64,000 nt of DNA from contig NZ_MRDM01000008.1 in assembly GCF_002008165.1 (NCBI RefSeq), positions 186,001 to 250,000 of the forward strand. The letters run 5' to 3'. Below the pieces are notes generated by a model. It searched no databases. It saw nothing but the letters and a program-made list of their open reading frames with translations, and had not been told where the DNA came from. Below, in pieces: positions 1-9,195 of this stretch; position 1 is the first letter of the stretch; the number at the start of each line of letters is the position of its first letter. A program made the translations under genes and the position numbers. Origin of the DNA: Rhizobium laguerreae (GTDB taxonomy: Bacteria; Pseudomonadota; Alphaproteobacteria; Rhizobiales; Rhizobiaceae).

Positions 1-94
1 CGATGCGATCGTCGGTCCCTGCCTGTTTCTTGCATCCGACTGTGCGGCGGCGATGACCGCCCAGTCCCTGATTGTCGATGGAGGCGTTCTGTAA
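1..94 (+). CDS. SDR-family oxidoreductase, C-terminal end only (partial)
   Basis: The last 30 codons of a gene that begins outside the window. The frame reads DAIVGPCLFLASDC..., closing with LIVDGGVL and TAA. The VDGG ending is the classic C-terminus of short-chain dehydrogenases/reductases, where it packs near the cofactor fold. Its TAA shares a base with the ATG of dgoK (TAATG), so the two are translationally coupled in one operon. Given the galactonate genes downstream it may be a sugar or sugar-acid dehydrogenase such as galactose dehydrogenase; that substrate is inference from context only. Confidence 0.8.
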   Translation, partial: DAIVGPCLFLASDCAAAMTAQSLIVDGGVL

Positions 95-1011
95 TGACAA
101 ATCCCGCTTATGTCGCGGTGGACTGGGGCACCAGCAGTTTCCGGCTCTGGCTGATCGGCAGGGACGGCACCGTGCTTGCCGAACGCCGCAGCGGCGAAGG
201 CATGACGAGCGCGGCAAAGACCGGCTTTTCCGCGGTGCTTGCCGGCCATCTCGCCGCCATCGAGGCGCCGGAAAACCTGCCGGTGATCGTCTGCGGCATG
301 GCCGGCGCCAGGCAGGGCTGGGTCGAGGCCGGTTATATCGATGTGCCGGCGCCGCTCGCCTCGATCCTGACCGGGGCGGTCTCCGTGCCCGGCGAAAGCC
401 GCGACATCCGCATCCTGCCGGGCCTTGCCCAGCGGGACATGGCGAGGCCCGACGTCATGCGTGGCGAGGAAACCCAGCTTCTCGGTGCGCTCGGCCGCGC
501 AAGCTCAGGCGCGCAGGCGGTCTGCATGCCCGGCACGCATTCGAAATGGGTGCATGTGACGGAGAGCAAGGTGACCGGCTTTTCGACCTTCATGACCGGC
601 GAGCTTTTCGACGTCATCAGCAAACACACGATCCTTTCGCATGCCGTGGCCGGTGCGGAAGAGCAGCCGGCGGATGCGGCGGCTTTCGCGGCCGCGGTCT
701 CGGCCGCTTTCGCACGCCCGGCCCTTGCCTCCAACCTGCTCTTTGCCGCCCGTTCCGGCCAGCTCCTGCACGGGATTTCTGCCGCTGCCGCACAAGCCCG
801 GCTTTCCGGTACGCTGATCGGCCTCGAAATCGCCGGGGCGCTGCAGGATACGGCAAACGGCACCACCATCACCCTCGTCGCCTCCGGGCGCCTGCAGGCG
901 CTTTACGAACAGGCCTTCAGAACCCTCTCCCTTGCCTTCACCGCCATCGACGCCGACGCTGCCGTGCGCCGCGGGCTTTCGGCTGCCGCCGAAGCCATCT
1001 GGCCGAACTGA
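94..1011 (+). CDS. dgoK: 2-dehydro-3-deoxygalactonokinase
   Basis: A 305-residue protein that should phosphorylate 2-keto-3-deoxygalactonate with ATP to its 6-phosphate, the step before aldol cleavage in the De Ley-Doudoroff galactose route. The N-terminus YVAVDWGTSSFRLWLI is the phosphate-1 loop typical of DgoK, and HSKWV near residue 150 fits the family. Length matches the usual 290-310 residues. The ATG overlaps the upstream SDR stop, and the aldolase gene follows after 13 bases, so kinase and aldolase are made from one message. Family and context agree; substrate identity rests on homology. Confidence 0.93.
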   Translation: MTNPAYVAVDWGTSSFRLWLIGRDGTVLAERRSGEGMTSAAKTGFSAVLAGHLAAIEAPENLPVIVCGMAGARQGWVEAGYIDVPAPLASILTGAVSVPGESRDIRILPGLAQRDMARPDVMRGEETQLLGALGRASSGAQAVCMPGTHSKWVHVTESKVTGFSTFMTGELFDVISKHTILSHAVAGAEEQPADAAAFAAAVSAAFARPALASNLLFAARSGQLLHGISAAAAQARLSGTLIGLEIAGALQDTANGTTITLVASGRLQALYEQAFRTLSLAFTAIDADAAVRRGLSAAAEAIWPN

Positions 1012-1024
1012 GAAAGCTGACACG

Positions 1025-1666
1025 ATGAACCGCATCCCCTTCCCCGACATGAAGCGCCCGCTGATCGCCATCCTTCGCGGCATCCGGCCCGACGAGACCG
1101 AAAGCGTCGTCGGCGCTCTGATCGACAATGGCCTGACGGCGATCGAGATCCCGCTCAACTCGCCGGAACCGTTCAAATCCATCGAGCTCGCCGCGAAGAT
1201 GGCGCCGGCCGAAGTGCTGATCGGCGCCGGCACGGTGCTGACCGTCGAGGCGGTCGACAGCCTGCATGCGGCCGGCGGCAAGCTGCTGGTCACCCCGAAT
1301 GTCGAACCCGAGGTGATCATCCGGGCGCGCGAATACGGCATGGTGACGATGCCGGGCGTCTTTACGCCGACCGAGGCGCTGGCAGCTGCGCGCGCCGGCG
1401 CCACCGGTCTCAAATTCTTTCCGGCCAGCGTGCTTGGCCCTTCCGGCATCACGGCGATCCGGGCAATCCTGCCGCCGGAGCTGACGATTGCCGCCGTCGG
1501 CGGTGTGTCGGACAAGAATTTCGGCGATTACACCAAGGCCGGCATCTTCGCCTTCGGCCTCGGCACCAGCATTTACAAGCCGGGAATGACCGCATCAGAG
1601 GTTGCCGAGCGCGCCAAGGCGACCATTTACGCCTATGATGCAGCCATTGGGAGCGTGAACGTATGA
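1025..1666 (+). CDS. dgoA: 2-dehydro-3-deoxy-6-phosphogalactonate aldolase
   Basis: A 213-residue KDPG/KDPGal-type class I aldolase that splits 2-keto-3-deoxy-6-phosphogalactonate into pyruvate and glyceraldehyde 3-phosphate. Visible family blocks are LIAILRGI at the start, IGAGTVLT, LLVTPNVEP and ATGLKFFPAS, the last holding the Schiff-base lysine. I chose the ATG at 1025 because translation from there begins MNRIPFPDMKRPLIAIL, the expected N-terminus; the frame stays open further upstream inside dgoK. Its last bases overlap the ATG of the next gene (ATGA). KDPG and KDPGal aldolases look alike; the neighbouring dgoK decides for the galacto form. Confidence 0.92.
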   Translation: MNRIPFPDMKRPLIAILRGIRPDETESVVGALIDNGLTAIEIPLNSPEPFKSIELAAKMAPAEVLIGAGTVLTVEAVDSLHAAGGKLLVTPNVEPEVIIRAREYGMVTMPGVFTPTEALAAARAGATGLKFFPASVLGPSGITAIRAILPPELTIAAVGGVSDKNFGDYTKAGIFAFGLGTSIYKPGMTASEVAERAKATIYAYDAAIGSVNV

Positions 1667-2550
1667 CCGATATTTATGAGTTCGAGGGCAAAACACTTTG
1701 CAATACCAATTCCGTCCTCGGCGAAGGTCCGACCTATGATCCGGACAGCAACACCGTCTGGTGGTTCAACATTCTCGGCAAGGAACTGCACGAGCTCAAT
1801 CTTTCGACGAGCGAGAAAAAGGTGCACCCGCTGCCTGTGATGGCGAGCGTGCTGGCCCGCATCGACGCCGGACGTCAGCTGATCGCGACGGAGGAGGGAC
1901 TCTTCGTGCGCGATGTGGCAAACGGCAACCTCACCTTCTACGCCGCGCTTGAAAACGACAGGCCCGAAAACCGTTCGAACGACGGCCGCACCCATCCTTC
2001 CGGTGCGCTCTGGATCGGCACGATGAGCAAACGGGCGGAAAACCAGGCCGGCGCTATCTATCATGTCGCCAGCGGCAAGGTGACGAAGATCTTCAATGGC
2101 ATCAGCATTCCGAATTCGATCTGCTTTTCGCCTGACGGCACGGTCGGCTATTATACGGATTCCCGCATCAACCGGCTGATGCGCGTCATGGTCGATCCGT
2201 TGACCGGCCTCCCCTCGGGCGAGCCGATCGTGCTGGTCGACAGCATGGACGAGCCCGGCAGCATCGACGGCTCTGTGGTCGATGCCGACGGCTATCTGTG
2301 GAATGCGCGCTGGGGCGCCGGCGTCGTCGACCGCTATAGTCCGGACGGTCTGCGCATCTCGCGCTATATGGTTCCTGCCGTCCAGCCCTCCTGCCCCGCC
2401 TTCATCGGCGTCAATGCCGACCGCCTGGCGGTAACGACCGCCTGGGAAGGGCTCGACGAGGATGCCCGTTCGGCGCAGCCGAGCGCCGGCGCGCTGCTGG
2501 AACTCGGTATCGACGTCAAGGGCGTGTTCGATCCGGTCTATGTGATCTGA
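1663..2550 (+). CDS. SMP-30/gluconolactonase/LRE family protein (probable sugar lactonase)
   Basis: A 295-residue six-bladed beta-propeller of the SMP-30/regucalcin family. Family metal-site blocks are visible: LGEGPTYD (Glu ligand), SNDGRTHPSGALWIGTM and GSIDGSVVDADGYLWNA (Asp ligand). These enzymes open aldonolactones with a divalent metal. In this operon the likely job is hydrolysis of galactonolactone made by a sugar dehydrogenase, feeding galactonate into the pathway. The start overlaps dgoA by four bases. It is the last gene of the operon; a hairpin terminator follows 25 bases after the stop. Lactone specificity is inferred. Confidence 0.87.
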   Translation: MTDIYEFEGKTLCNTNSVLGEGPTYDPDSNTVWWFNILGKELHELNLSTSEKKVHPLPVMASVLARIDAGRQLIATEEGLFVRDVANGNLTFYAALENDRPENRSNDGRTHPSGALWIGTMSKRAENQAGAIYHVASGKVTKIFNGISIPNSICFSPDGTVGYYTDSRINRLMRVMVDPLTGLPSGEPIVLVDSMDEPGSIDGSVVDADGYLWNARWGAGVVDRYSPDGLRISRYMVPAVQPSCPAFIGVNADRLAVTTAWEGLDEDARSAQPSAGALLELGIDVKGVFDPVYVI

Positions 2551-2574
2551 ACACCGGATGTCCGAGGCCATCTG

Positions 2575-2600
2575 AGGCGCTCCCCGACCGGGCGCCTTTT
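2575..2600 (+). terminator. Rho-independent terminator after the galactonate operon
   Basis: Stem AGGCGC / GCGCCT around an 11-base loop, followed by TTTT, 25 bases after the lactonase stop. Confidence 0.7.
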
Positions 2601-2770
2601 CTGGTTTTGGTGGCAGCTCTTCGATAAATGTTCCGTGAGAATCGAGAAATTTTCCGTGTTTTCAACCGGAACCAATCGGCCCACCACTCATTTTCCTTTC
2701 GAACCGGCGCGGCAATCAAACAGGCGTTGCCGGGTCAGCGATTACTCCAGGAAATGAAAGTAGGTTCGAA

Positions 2771-3382
2771 ATGACACGCAAACTCTTGACGACCGTTGCC
2801 GCTGGCGCACTGTTTGCCACGGCTTTCGCACCGGCGGCATTTTCGCAGACGGCGCCGCAGCCGGCGGATCCCGCCGCTCCGGCCCAGACGGCTCCCGCCG
2901 ATCCGGCAGCACCGAAGCCGATGACGCCTGATGTCACCAAACCCGCAGGCGATGCCGCACAGGCTCCGGCCCCGGCACCGACGGCAGATACGGCTCAGGC
3001 CGCCTATCTGACGGAGCAGGCTCCGGACCAGATCAGCGCCAACACCTATATCGGCCAGTCGGTCTATAACGGCAACAATGAAAGCATCGGCAGCGTCAAC
3101 GACCTGATCCTCAAGAAGGATGGCGGCATGGTTGCCGCAATCGTTGGCGTCGGCGGATTCCTCGGGATCGGCGAAAAGAACGTCGCCGTGCCGATGGAAA
3201 AGATCACCGTCGCGCAGAATACCCAGGACGGCAGCGTCAAGCTGACGACCAGCGAAACGGCTGAATCGCTGAAGGCCGCACCTGAGTTCAAGACGCTGGC
3301 AATGCTGGCGGCCGAAAAGGCTCCGGCTCCGGCTGCGACCGGTACCGATACCACGGCGACTGGCTCGACCACGCCTAAATAA
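2771..3382 (+). CDS. PRC-barrel domain protein, secreted
   Basis: A 203-residue exported protein. Residues 1-25 form a signal peptide (positive start, Ala/Leu core, AAFS-Q cleavage region). A Pro/Ala-rich linker fills about 26-75. A PRC-barrel domain spans roughly 85-165, seen in VYNGNNESIGSVNDLIL and FLGIGEKNVAVPMEKI. The tail is again Ala/Pro/Thr-rich. PRC-barrels are small beta domains used for protein or RNA contacts; periplasmic ones in rhizobia have no settled function. It stands alone between two terminators, with a plausible ribosome-binding stretch (GGAAATGAAAG) ahead of the ATG. Confidence 0.85.
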   Translation: MTRKLLTTVAAGALFATAFAPAAFSQTAPQPADPAAPAQTAPADPAAPKPMTPDVTKPAGDAAQAPAPAPTADTAQAAYLTEQAPDQISANTYIGQSVYNGNNESIGSVNDLILKKDGGMVAAIVGVGGFLGIGEKNVAVPMEKITVAQNTQDGSVKLTTSETAESLKAAPEFKTLAMLAAEKAPAPAATGTDTTATGSTTPK

Positions 3383-3408
3383 TCCGTGCGCGGTAGTATA
3401 GCGTAGGC

Positions 3409-3437
3409 GATGGCGCTCCCAGGGGCGCCATCGTTTT
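3409..3437. terminator. Bidirectional terminator between PRC-barrel gene and GGDEF-EAL gene
   Basis: Perfect 8-bp stem GATGGCGC / GCGCCATC with an 8-base loop followed by GTTTT. It lies between two convergent stops (3382 and 3436) and probably serves both genes. Confidence 0.7.
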
Positions 3438-4800
3438 ATGCGCTGACACGCTCCGCCATGGTTGGATCGTAATAGTTTTCGTGCAGGAAGCGCAGCGTGG
3501 CGATACCGTCGGCCGGACGGCCGAAGTGATAGCCCTGGCCCATGCCGCAGCCGAGTGCGCGCAATTTCACCGCCTCGGCATAATCCTCGATGCCTTCCGC
3601 TACGACTTCCAGCTCCAGGCCCTCGCACATGGTCAGGATCGCCTTGATGATGTGTTCGGAGGCGCGATCGGAATTGATCCGCGAGACGAAGGCGCGGTCG
3701 ATCTTGATCTTGTCGAAGATGAAGTCGCGCAGGCGCCCGAGGCTCGATTGGCCGGTGCCGAAATCGTCGAGCGAGATGCGTACACCGGCGGCGCGCAGAT
3801 CGGCGATGATGCGGTGAGCGGTATCGGCCGAACTCATCACCGCCGTCTCGGTGATCTCCAGCTCCAGGCGATGCGGATCGAAGCCGACGCGCCCGAGGAT
3901 CGACAGGACGCTGCTGCTCGTGCCCGGATCCATCAGCTGAGCCGAGGAAAGATTGAACGACAGGAAGAGTTCGCGGGGCCAAGAGAGCGCTGCCTCGGCG
4001 GCTTTGCGCAGCAGCGCCTCCGACAGCGCGTCGATGAAGCCGCGCTCCTCGGCGAGCGGCACGAAGACGCCGGGCGAGACGAAGCCGAGATCGGGATCGT
4101 TCCAGCGGGCGAGCGCCTCGAAGCCGACGACCTGATTGTTGGACAGCGAGACGATCGGCTGGAAATGCACGTCGATCGCGTCGGAGATGATGGCGTTTCT
4201 GAGCGCCTGCTCCAGCTGTGTCGCGCGCTTCATCTCCTGGGCGATCTCGCGCGAATAGACGGTGATCTGGCCGCGGCCGCGGCGCTTGGAACGGTAGAGG
4301 GCGGTTTCGGCGCTCTTCAGCAGCTCCTCGCAATCCTCTCCGGCAAAGGGATAGATGGAAAAGCCGAGGGAGGCGGAAAGACGGACGTTGCGGTCGCCGA
4401 GGTCATAAGGCGCCGACAACACCTCGCGGATCATCTGGCCGAATTTCTCGGCACTCGCCCGCTCGAAGATCAACGGCAGCACGAAGGCGAATTCATCGCC
4501 ATCGTGGCGGGTGACCAGCGCGCCATCAGGAATGCAGGCTCTGAGACGATGGGCGACCTGGCAGAGGATTTCATCGCCGGCTGTCGAGCCGAACAGATCG
4601 TTGATCGGCTTGAAACTGTCGAGGTTGACGATGCCGATGGTGAAGGGGGCCGGATCGCTGGCGCGCTCAGCGGAGATCTGCAAGACCTTGTCTCGCATGC
4701 GATTGCGGTTGCCCAATCCGGTCAGCGGATCGGTATAGGCCATCGCCTGAAGCTCATTCTGACCGACGGTCAAGAAAGCTATGTCCGCCGATTTCATCAT
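3436..4800 (-). CDS. GGDEF-EAL protein, probable c-di-GMP phosphodiesterase
   Basis: A 454-residue soluble protein with a GGDEF domain (about 18-185) followed at once by an EAL domain (about 200-450) and no sensory domain. The cyclase motif reads DGDEF (100-104) rather than GGDEF, and no RxxD inhibitory site is seen just upstream, so cyclase activity is doubtful. The EAL domain looks intact: EAL (228-230), the Asn in FNLSS, EITET, the LDDFGTG metal pair, the Lys in IKIDRAF, VAEGIED and GQGYHFG. It should hydrolyse c-di-GMP to pGpG. I chose the MMKSADIAF start because translation further upstream looks non-protein-like. It follows the PAS/receiver gene on the same strand. Confidence 0.88.
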   Translation of the reverse strand: MMKSADIAFLTVGQNELQAMAYTDPLTGLGNRNRMRDKVLQISAERASDPAPFTIGIVNLDSFKPINDLFGSTAGDEILCQVAHRLRACIPDGALVTRHDGDEFAFVLPLIFERASAEKFGQMIREVLSAPYDLGDRNVRLSASLGFSIYPFAGEDCEELLKSAETALYRSKRRGRGQITVYSREIAQEMKRATQLEQALRNAIISDAIDVHFQPIVSLSNNQVVGFEALARWNDPDLGFVSPGVFVPLAEERGFIDALSEALLRKAAEAALSWPRELFLSFNLSSAQLMDPGTSSSVLSILGRVGFDPHRLELEITETAVMSSADTAHRIIADLRAAGVRISLDDFGTGQSSLGRLRDFIFDKIKIDRAFVSRINSDRASEHIIKAILTMCEGLELEVVAEGIEDYAEAVKLRALGCGMGQGYHFGRPADGIATLRFLHENYYDPTMAERVSA

Positions 4801-4930
4801 CCAAACCCGAGCTTTCCTCCGGAGCCATGCAGAAGAATGACCGGCAGGTCTTAACAATTCGATAGTAAATCAGCGGGATAACCACTTGAACCCGCCCAAA
4901 ATCTAGGGCGTTGACGGGTATTTTGGCGCC

Positions 4931-4953
4931 TGCACACTTTTGCGCGACATGCT
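4931..4953 (-). repeat. Fragment of mosaic intergenic repeat, family A
   Basis: A 23-base stretch that is the exact reverse complement of 23374-23396, the left end of the full-length family A copy there. It abuts the stop codon of the PAS/receiver gene. Confidence 0.7.
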
Positions 4954-6672
4954 TCAGTTTTGGGCCCGCATGGCCTCATTCATTAGATATTTCTGAAATA
5001 CAGTCTCCAGCATGTCAGGGCTGACGGGTTTCATGATGACGTCGTCCATGCCTGATTTGACGCATTCGGCGCGATCACGCTCGAATGCCTGGGTGAGCAC
5101 GCCGATGATCGGGGTACGGGTGCCGCCGGTTTCCTCCATCTGCCGGATGAGCCGCGCGGCCTCGAAGCCGTTGAAGCCCGGCAGGGAAATATCCATCAGC
5201 ACGATCTGCGGCCGGTGCTCGGCCCAGAGGCGCACGGCCTCGTCGCCGGTCGCCGCAAGCATGTGGCGATAGCCGAGACCTTCGAGGATCTGTGAAAAGA
5301 CGATCTGGTTGATATCATTGTCTTCGGCGACGAGAACCTGCAGGCCGACCGGATCGTCGGAAATGGTGATTTCCCAATCCGCATCCGAACCGGCGGCGCT
5401 GCGGCTGCTGCGATTGAAATGGCGGGCAATCTGGAAGGTGAGTTCGTTGGCGATCTGGAAACCGTCCATGACGAGCGCCGGGATGCCGTATTGCTCGGCA
5501 AGCTCGAGGCAGCGCATGCCCATCTGGTTGTCGATGATCAGAAGATCGAGCGAGATGCCGGAGGAGGTGGCGATTTCCAGGAACCGCTCCTCTTCGTCCT
5601 CGCCGCGGACCGAGCAGGATTCGAAGCCGTATTTCGTCAGCGTCCGCAGCGCGGCGGTCTCGGCGGCGAGGTCGGCCGTGACGACGAGGACCTTGCGGCC
5701 GGAGAAATTCTCCGGAACGATCGCTTCCATCGCCGCCGGTTCGCGCCGTGCGATGCCGGTTGGTACCGGCACATAGGCCCGTCGATAGCTTTGATTGCTG
5801 GAGGCGGTAATCACGGACGCTTGGCCGAACTCGTCGAGATCGGCGCCGTCGCGCGGCAGGTCCTGCATGGTCGACACCAGGAAATAGCGGCCAGGCTTGC
5901 CGATGCGGTGCTTGCGGCTGACGATATCGCGCTCGATGCCGTCGCGGGAGATCTGCCGCTGGCGGGAGACGGACATCTCGCCGGTCTCCAGCACATGGCG
6001 GTCGCTTTCTTCGAAGCGCTTGGCGATCTCTTCTGAAAAAAGATCGCCGCTCTTGCGCCCAAGCACCTCGTCGGCGCTTGTCTGATATTTCTCGCAGAAG
6101 GCGAGATTCACTGCGACATAGGTGAGGTTGCGATCCTTGACGAAGAGCGGGAACGGCAGATTGTCGAGAATGTCCTCGGTGAGCTGCACCCGCTCCAGAT
6201 CGGAGCGCCATTGCTCTTCACGCTTCTTGTTCTCGGAAATGTCGGAGATGATGGTGACGCCGTAACCGCCGGGCAGCCTGCGCTTGACGAAGCGGACCCA
6301 GCTATCGGCACCGTGGCGCTCGACGGCGTCGAAGCGCTCGCGCCAATGCGAGGCGATTTTCTGCGACAGCCAGTCTTCGCGGCTCAGCGAGCCACCCTGC
6401 CTGACATCATACTGCTGGCGAATGCCGGTGTCGTACATCGCGCCGAGGAAATCGCGAAGCCGCGTGCCCGGCTTCAGCATCTCGGCGGGCAGCGGAAAGA
6501 ACTCGAGAGTCTGGCGGCTTGCAAAGATCAGATGATCGTTCTTGTCGTAGATGATGAAAGCTGCGGAAAGGCTGTCGCACACCACATCGAAAAGCGCCGT
6601 CTGCAGATCGGTCTCAGCGGGAGCCCCATCGATTTCTGATGATGTGTCCGCCTTTTCGAAGCCGGCACTCAT
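4954..6672 (-). CDS. PAS-PAS-receiver signalling protein without a kinase domain
   Basis: A 572-residue cytoplasmic protein. A first PAS region (about 25-150, AAFIIYDKNDHLIFAS) and a second (about 165-290, LPFPLFVKDRNLTYVAVN) are followed by a receiver-like fold (about 325-425) in which the usual phospho-acceptor site reads LLIIDNQMGM. A C-terminal receiver (about 445-565) is complete: acidic pair in VLVAEDND, acceptor Asp494 in VLMDISLPG and Lys548 in MKPVS. No DHp or ATPase domain is visible, so it must be phosphorylated by another kinase or signal through its PAS domains. The MSAGFEKAD start is preferred over the upstream MAFLITYL frame, though the latter cannot be excluded. The GGDEF-EAL gene lies downstream on the same strand. 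Confidence 0.82.
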   Translation of the reverse strand: MSAGFEKADTSSEIDGAPAETDLQTALFDVVCDSLSAAFIIYDKNDHLIFASRQTLEFFPLPAEMLKPGTRLRDFLGAMYDTGIRQQYDVRQGGSLSREDWLSQKIASHWRERFDAVERHGADSWVRFVKRRLPGGYGVTIISDISENKKREEQWRSDLERVQLTEDILDNLPFPLFVKDRNLTYVAVNLAFCEKYQTSADEVLGRKSGDLFSEEIAKRFEESDRHVLETGEMSVSRQRQISRDGIERDIVSRKHRIGKPGRYFLVSTMQDLPRDGADLDEFGQASVITASSNQSYRRAYVPVPTGIARREPAAMEAIVPENFSGRKVLVVTADLAAETAALRTLTKYGFESCSVRGEDEEERFLEIATSSGISLDLLIIDNQMGMRCLELAEQYGIPALVMDGFQIANELTFQIARHFNRSSRSAAGSDADWEITISDDPVGLQVLVAEDNDINQIVFSQILEGLGYRHMLAATGDEAVRLWAEHRPQIVLMDISLPGFNGFEAARLIRQMEETGGTRTPIIGVLTQAFERDRAECVKSGMDDVIMKPVSPDMLETVFQKYLMNEAMRAQN

Positions 6673-6855
6673 TCTGTTGCGTCCCACATCTGTTCGATTT
6701 CGCAGCTTCCGGAGGTATGTGATTAGAAATGCCATTTTTATGTTAAAACCGGCTTAACATTACCTATTCCCAAATTTGGGGGAGCCCCGGATCACGTTTC
6801 GGGAAAGCCTGTCGAAACCTCTTCCCTCCGGCCCGCGAATCCCCGAAAATAGCCC

Positions 6856-8658
6856 ATGGCCATCAGACAGCTTTCCGAAACGCTCATCAACCAGATCGCC
6901 GCCGGCGAAGTCATCGAACGGCCGGCGAGCGCTGCCAAGGAACTGATCGAAAACGCGCTCGACGCGGGCGCGACGCGCATCGAAATCGCCACGTCAGGCG
7001 GCGGCAAGGCGCTACTGCGCGTCAGCGACAACGGCTCCGGAATGGACGCGGCCGATCTGGAACTGGCGGTCAGGCGCCACTGCACCTCGAAGATCTCAGA
7101 GACGCTCGAGGATATCCGCACGCTCGGCTTCCGCGGCGAGGCGCTGCCCTCGATCGGCTCGGTCGCGAGGCTCAGCATCGCAAGCCGCAGACGCGACAGC
7201 GCCGGCGGCCACGAGATCGCCGTTGCCGGAGGCAAGATCGCGCATCTGCGCCCAGCCGCCGCCAATCCCGGGACGATCGTCGAAGTGCGCGACCTGTTCT
7301 TCGCCACACCCGCCCGGCTCAAATTCCTGAAGACGGAGAAGGCCGAGGCCGGTGCCATTACCGAGATCGTCAAGCGCATGGCGATCGCCTTTCCTGCGGT
7401 ACGCTTCGTGCTGTCGGGCTCAGACCGCACCACACTCGAATTTCCGGCGACCGGCGACGACCATCTGGCGCGCATGGCGCAGGTGCTCGGCAAGGAGTTC
7501 CGCGACAACGCCATTTCGCTCGACGCGGTGCGCGAAGAGATCGCGCTGACCGGCTTTGCCGGCGTGCCGACCTTCAATCGCGGCAACTCTGCCCATCAAT
7601 ACGCCTTCGTCAACGGCCGGCCGGTGCAGGACAAGCTGATCCTCTCGGCGATCCGCGGCGCCTATGCCGAGACGATCCCATCCGGACGCCATCCGGTGGC
7701 GGTGCTGTCGATCACGCTCGATCCCGCTCTCGTCGACGTCAACGTGCATCCGGCAAAATCCGACGTGCGGTTCCGCGACCCGGGCCTGGTGCGCGGCCTG
7801 ATCGTCGGCGCCATCCGCGAGGCCTTGGCGCGCGACGGCAGCCGGGCGGCAACGACCGGCGCGAGCGACATGCTACGTTCCTTCCGCCCGGGCTTCCAGC
7901 CGAATAGCCAGCGACCGCAAACGGCATGGTCGGCCGAAACCTCGCCCTCCCGGCCCTATCAGCCAATAACGGGTTTCGGCGAGCGGCCCCAGGCATCCTT
8001 CGACGGACTTTCGATGCCGACGGCGCGAGCCGAGCCGCAGTTTTCGCCGCAGCCGGCAGCGCCCGAACCAATTGCGCGCTATCCGCTCGGCGCGGCACGG
8101 GCGCAGATCCACGCAAACTACATCGTCGCCCAGACCGAGGACGGGCTCGTCATCGTCGACCAGCATGCCGCACATGAGCGGCTGGTCTTCGAAGCGATGC
8201 GCAAGGCGCTACATTCGAAGCGGCTGGCCTCGCAGGTGCTGCTCATCCCTGAGATCATCGATATTCCGGAAGAGGACTGCGACCGGCTGATGCAGCACGC
8301 CACCGAGCTTTCCGAACTCGGCCTGGCGATCGAGCGTTTCGGCCCCGGGGCGATTGCCGTGCGCGAGACGCCGGCGATGCTCGGCGAGGTCGATGCGCAT
8401 GGGCTGATCCGCCAGCTTGCCGACGAGATTGCCGAATGGGACACGGCGTCAGGCCTTTCGGCTAAGCTCGAATATGTGGCGGCGACCATGGCCTGCCACG
8501 GGTCAGTGCGCTCCGGACGACGGCTACGGCCGGAGGAAATGAACGCGCTGCTCCGGGCGATGGAAGTGACGCCCGGCTCCGGCCAATGCAATCACGGCCG
8601 GCCGACCTATATCGAATTGAAGCTCAGCGATATCGAACGGCTTTTCGGCAGAAGCTAA
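6856..8658 (+). CDS. mutL: DNA mismatch repair protein MutL
   Basis: A 600-residue MutL with both domains. The N-terminal GHKL ATPase shows [20 protein letters not shown], the DNGSGM nucleotide loop, TSKI and [14 protein letters not shown] Pro/Ser-rich linker (about 335-405) leads to the C-terminal dimerisation/endonuclease domain. That domain carries the metal motif DQHA-x2-E-x4-E starting at Asp435, followed late by [11 protein letters not shown]. This is the nicking form of MutL expected in bacteria without MutH. The ATG at 6856 starts exactly at the conserved N-terminus. It stands alone and is followed by a mosaic repeat. Confidence 0.97.
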   Translation: MAIRQLSETLINQIAAGEVIERPASAAKELIENALDAGATRIEIATSGGGKALLRVSDNGSGMDAADLELAVRRHCTSKISETLEDIRTLGFRGEALPSIGSVARLSIASRRRDSAGGHEIAVAGGKIAHLRPAAANPGTIVEVRDLFFATPARLKFLKTEKAEAGAITEIVKRMAIAFPAVRFVLSGSDRTTLEFPATGDDHLARMAQVLGKEFRDNAISLDAVREEIALTGFAGVPTFNRGNSAHQYAFVNGRPVQDKLILSAIRGAYAETIPSGRHPVAVLSITLDPALVDVNVHPAKSDVRFRDPGLVRGLIVGAIREALARDGSRAATTGASDMLRSFRPGFQPNSQRPQTAWSAETSPSRPYQPITGFGERPQASFDGLSMPTARAEPQFSPQPAAPEPIARYPLGAARAQIHANYIVAQTEDGLVIVDQHAAHERLVFEAMRKALHSKRLASQVLLIPEIIDIPEEDCDRLMQHATELSELGLAIERFGPGAIAVRETPAMLGEVDAHGLIRQLADEIAEWDTASGLSAKLEYVAATMACHGSVRSGRRLRPEEMNALLRAMEVTPGSGQCNHGRPTYIELKLSDIERLFGRS

Positions 8659-8699
8659 AAAAGCTGGAAAAGCAGCCCTTGCGGGAGTATGGCAGACTA

Positions 8700-8805
8700 A
8701 AGCGTGTCGCGATCTTTCAGATTCGCTTGGCCCACGCTTTAGGGCTTTGGCGTCCGCATGTCGTGATCGCAAAACCGCGGCACAGTTTTGCGCGACACGC
8801 TCTAA
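8700..8805 (-). repeat. Mosaic intergenic repeat, family A (full-length copy)
   Basis: Long imperfect palindrome with ends AGCGTGTCGCG and CGCGACACGCT. Its reverse complement aligns end to end with 23371-23477. Shared blocks include TTTGCGAT, ACGACATGC, CCTAAAGCG and CTGAAAGATCGCGAC. This matches the rhizobial intergenic mosaic element type. Confidence 0.8.
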
Positions 8806-8830
8806 TGACAGACTGCAGGGAACGGAGCGC

Positions 8831-9061
8831 ATGAATTTGTTCGAAGGGCACGGAAACCGCGAGGCGAAGATCCGGTATCTCGATGGCGATTTCCAGATTC
8901 TCTCGCCCGGCTCCTATGTCGTCTGCGCGATGACGGGGAAACAGATCCCGCTCGACGAATTGCGCTATTGGAGCGTCGCCCGGCAGGAGCCCTATGCCGA
9001 CGTGATCTCGGCCATCGATGCCGACAAACGCGCCGGCGTGCTGCCTAACCAGCGGCGCTAG
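8831..9061 (+). CDS. DUF2093 family protein
   Basis: A 76-residue cytoplasmic protein starting MNLFEGHGNREAKIRYLDGD and containing VVCAMTGKQIPLDELRYWSV. This matches the short DUF2093 family of alphaproteobacteria as I know it. The family has no established function. The compact fold resembles a small zinc-ribbon-sized protein but only one Cys is present, so metal binding is not supported. It sits alone after mutL, with the family A repeat between them. The start is the first ATG of the conserved block. Confidence 0.8.
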   Translation: MNLFEGHGNREAKIRYLDGDFQILSPGSYVVCAMTGKQIPLDELRYWSVARQEPYADVISAIDADKRAGVLPNQRR

Positions 9062-9195
9062 AACAGGATGATTTTAGGCCGGGTCGGCCGTCCTGACAGA
9101 AGATTCAAATCTGGGCGCAACGAGAGGTGACACGTCCGACCCGCCCCACGAAGGACGGGCCGTTTGCGTGATCCGATCCCCACAGGGGCAACGGT

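Noticed and set aside
2735..4333. Leftward frame of 532 codons across the PRC-barrel and GGDEF-EAL genes
   Set aside because: Arg/Ala-rich out-of-frame shadow; the true genes on both strands have clear domains.
3436..4800. GGDEF-EAL gene as a pseudogene because of the DGDEF motif
   Set aside because: The frame is intact and all EAL residues are kept; loss of cyclase activity alone is common in functional phosphodiesterases.
9062..9195. Possible small RNA or repeat between DUF2093 and the ABC binding-protein gene
   Set aside because: Only weak GC-rich complementarity; nothing specific enough to call.
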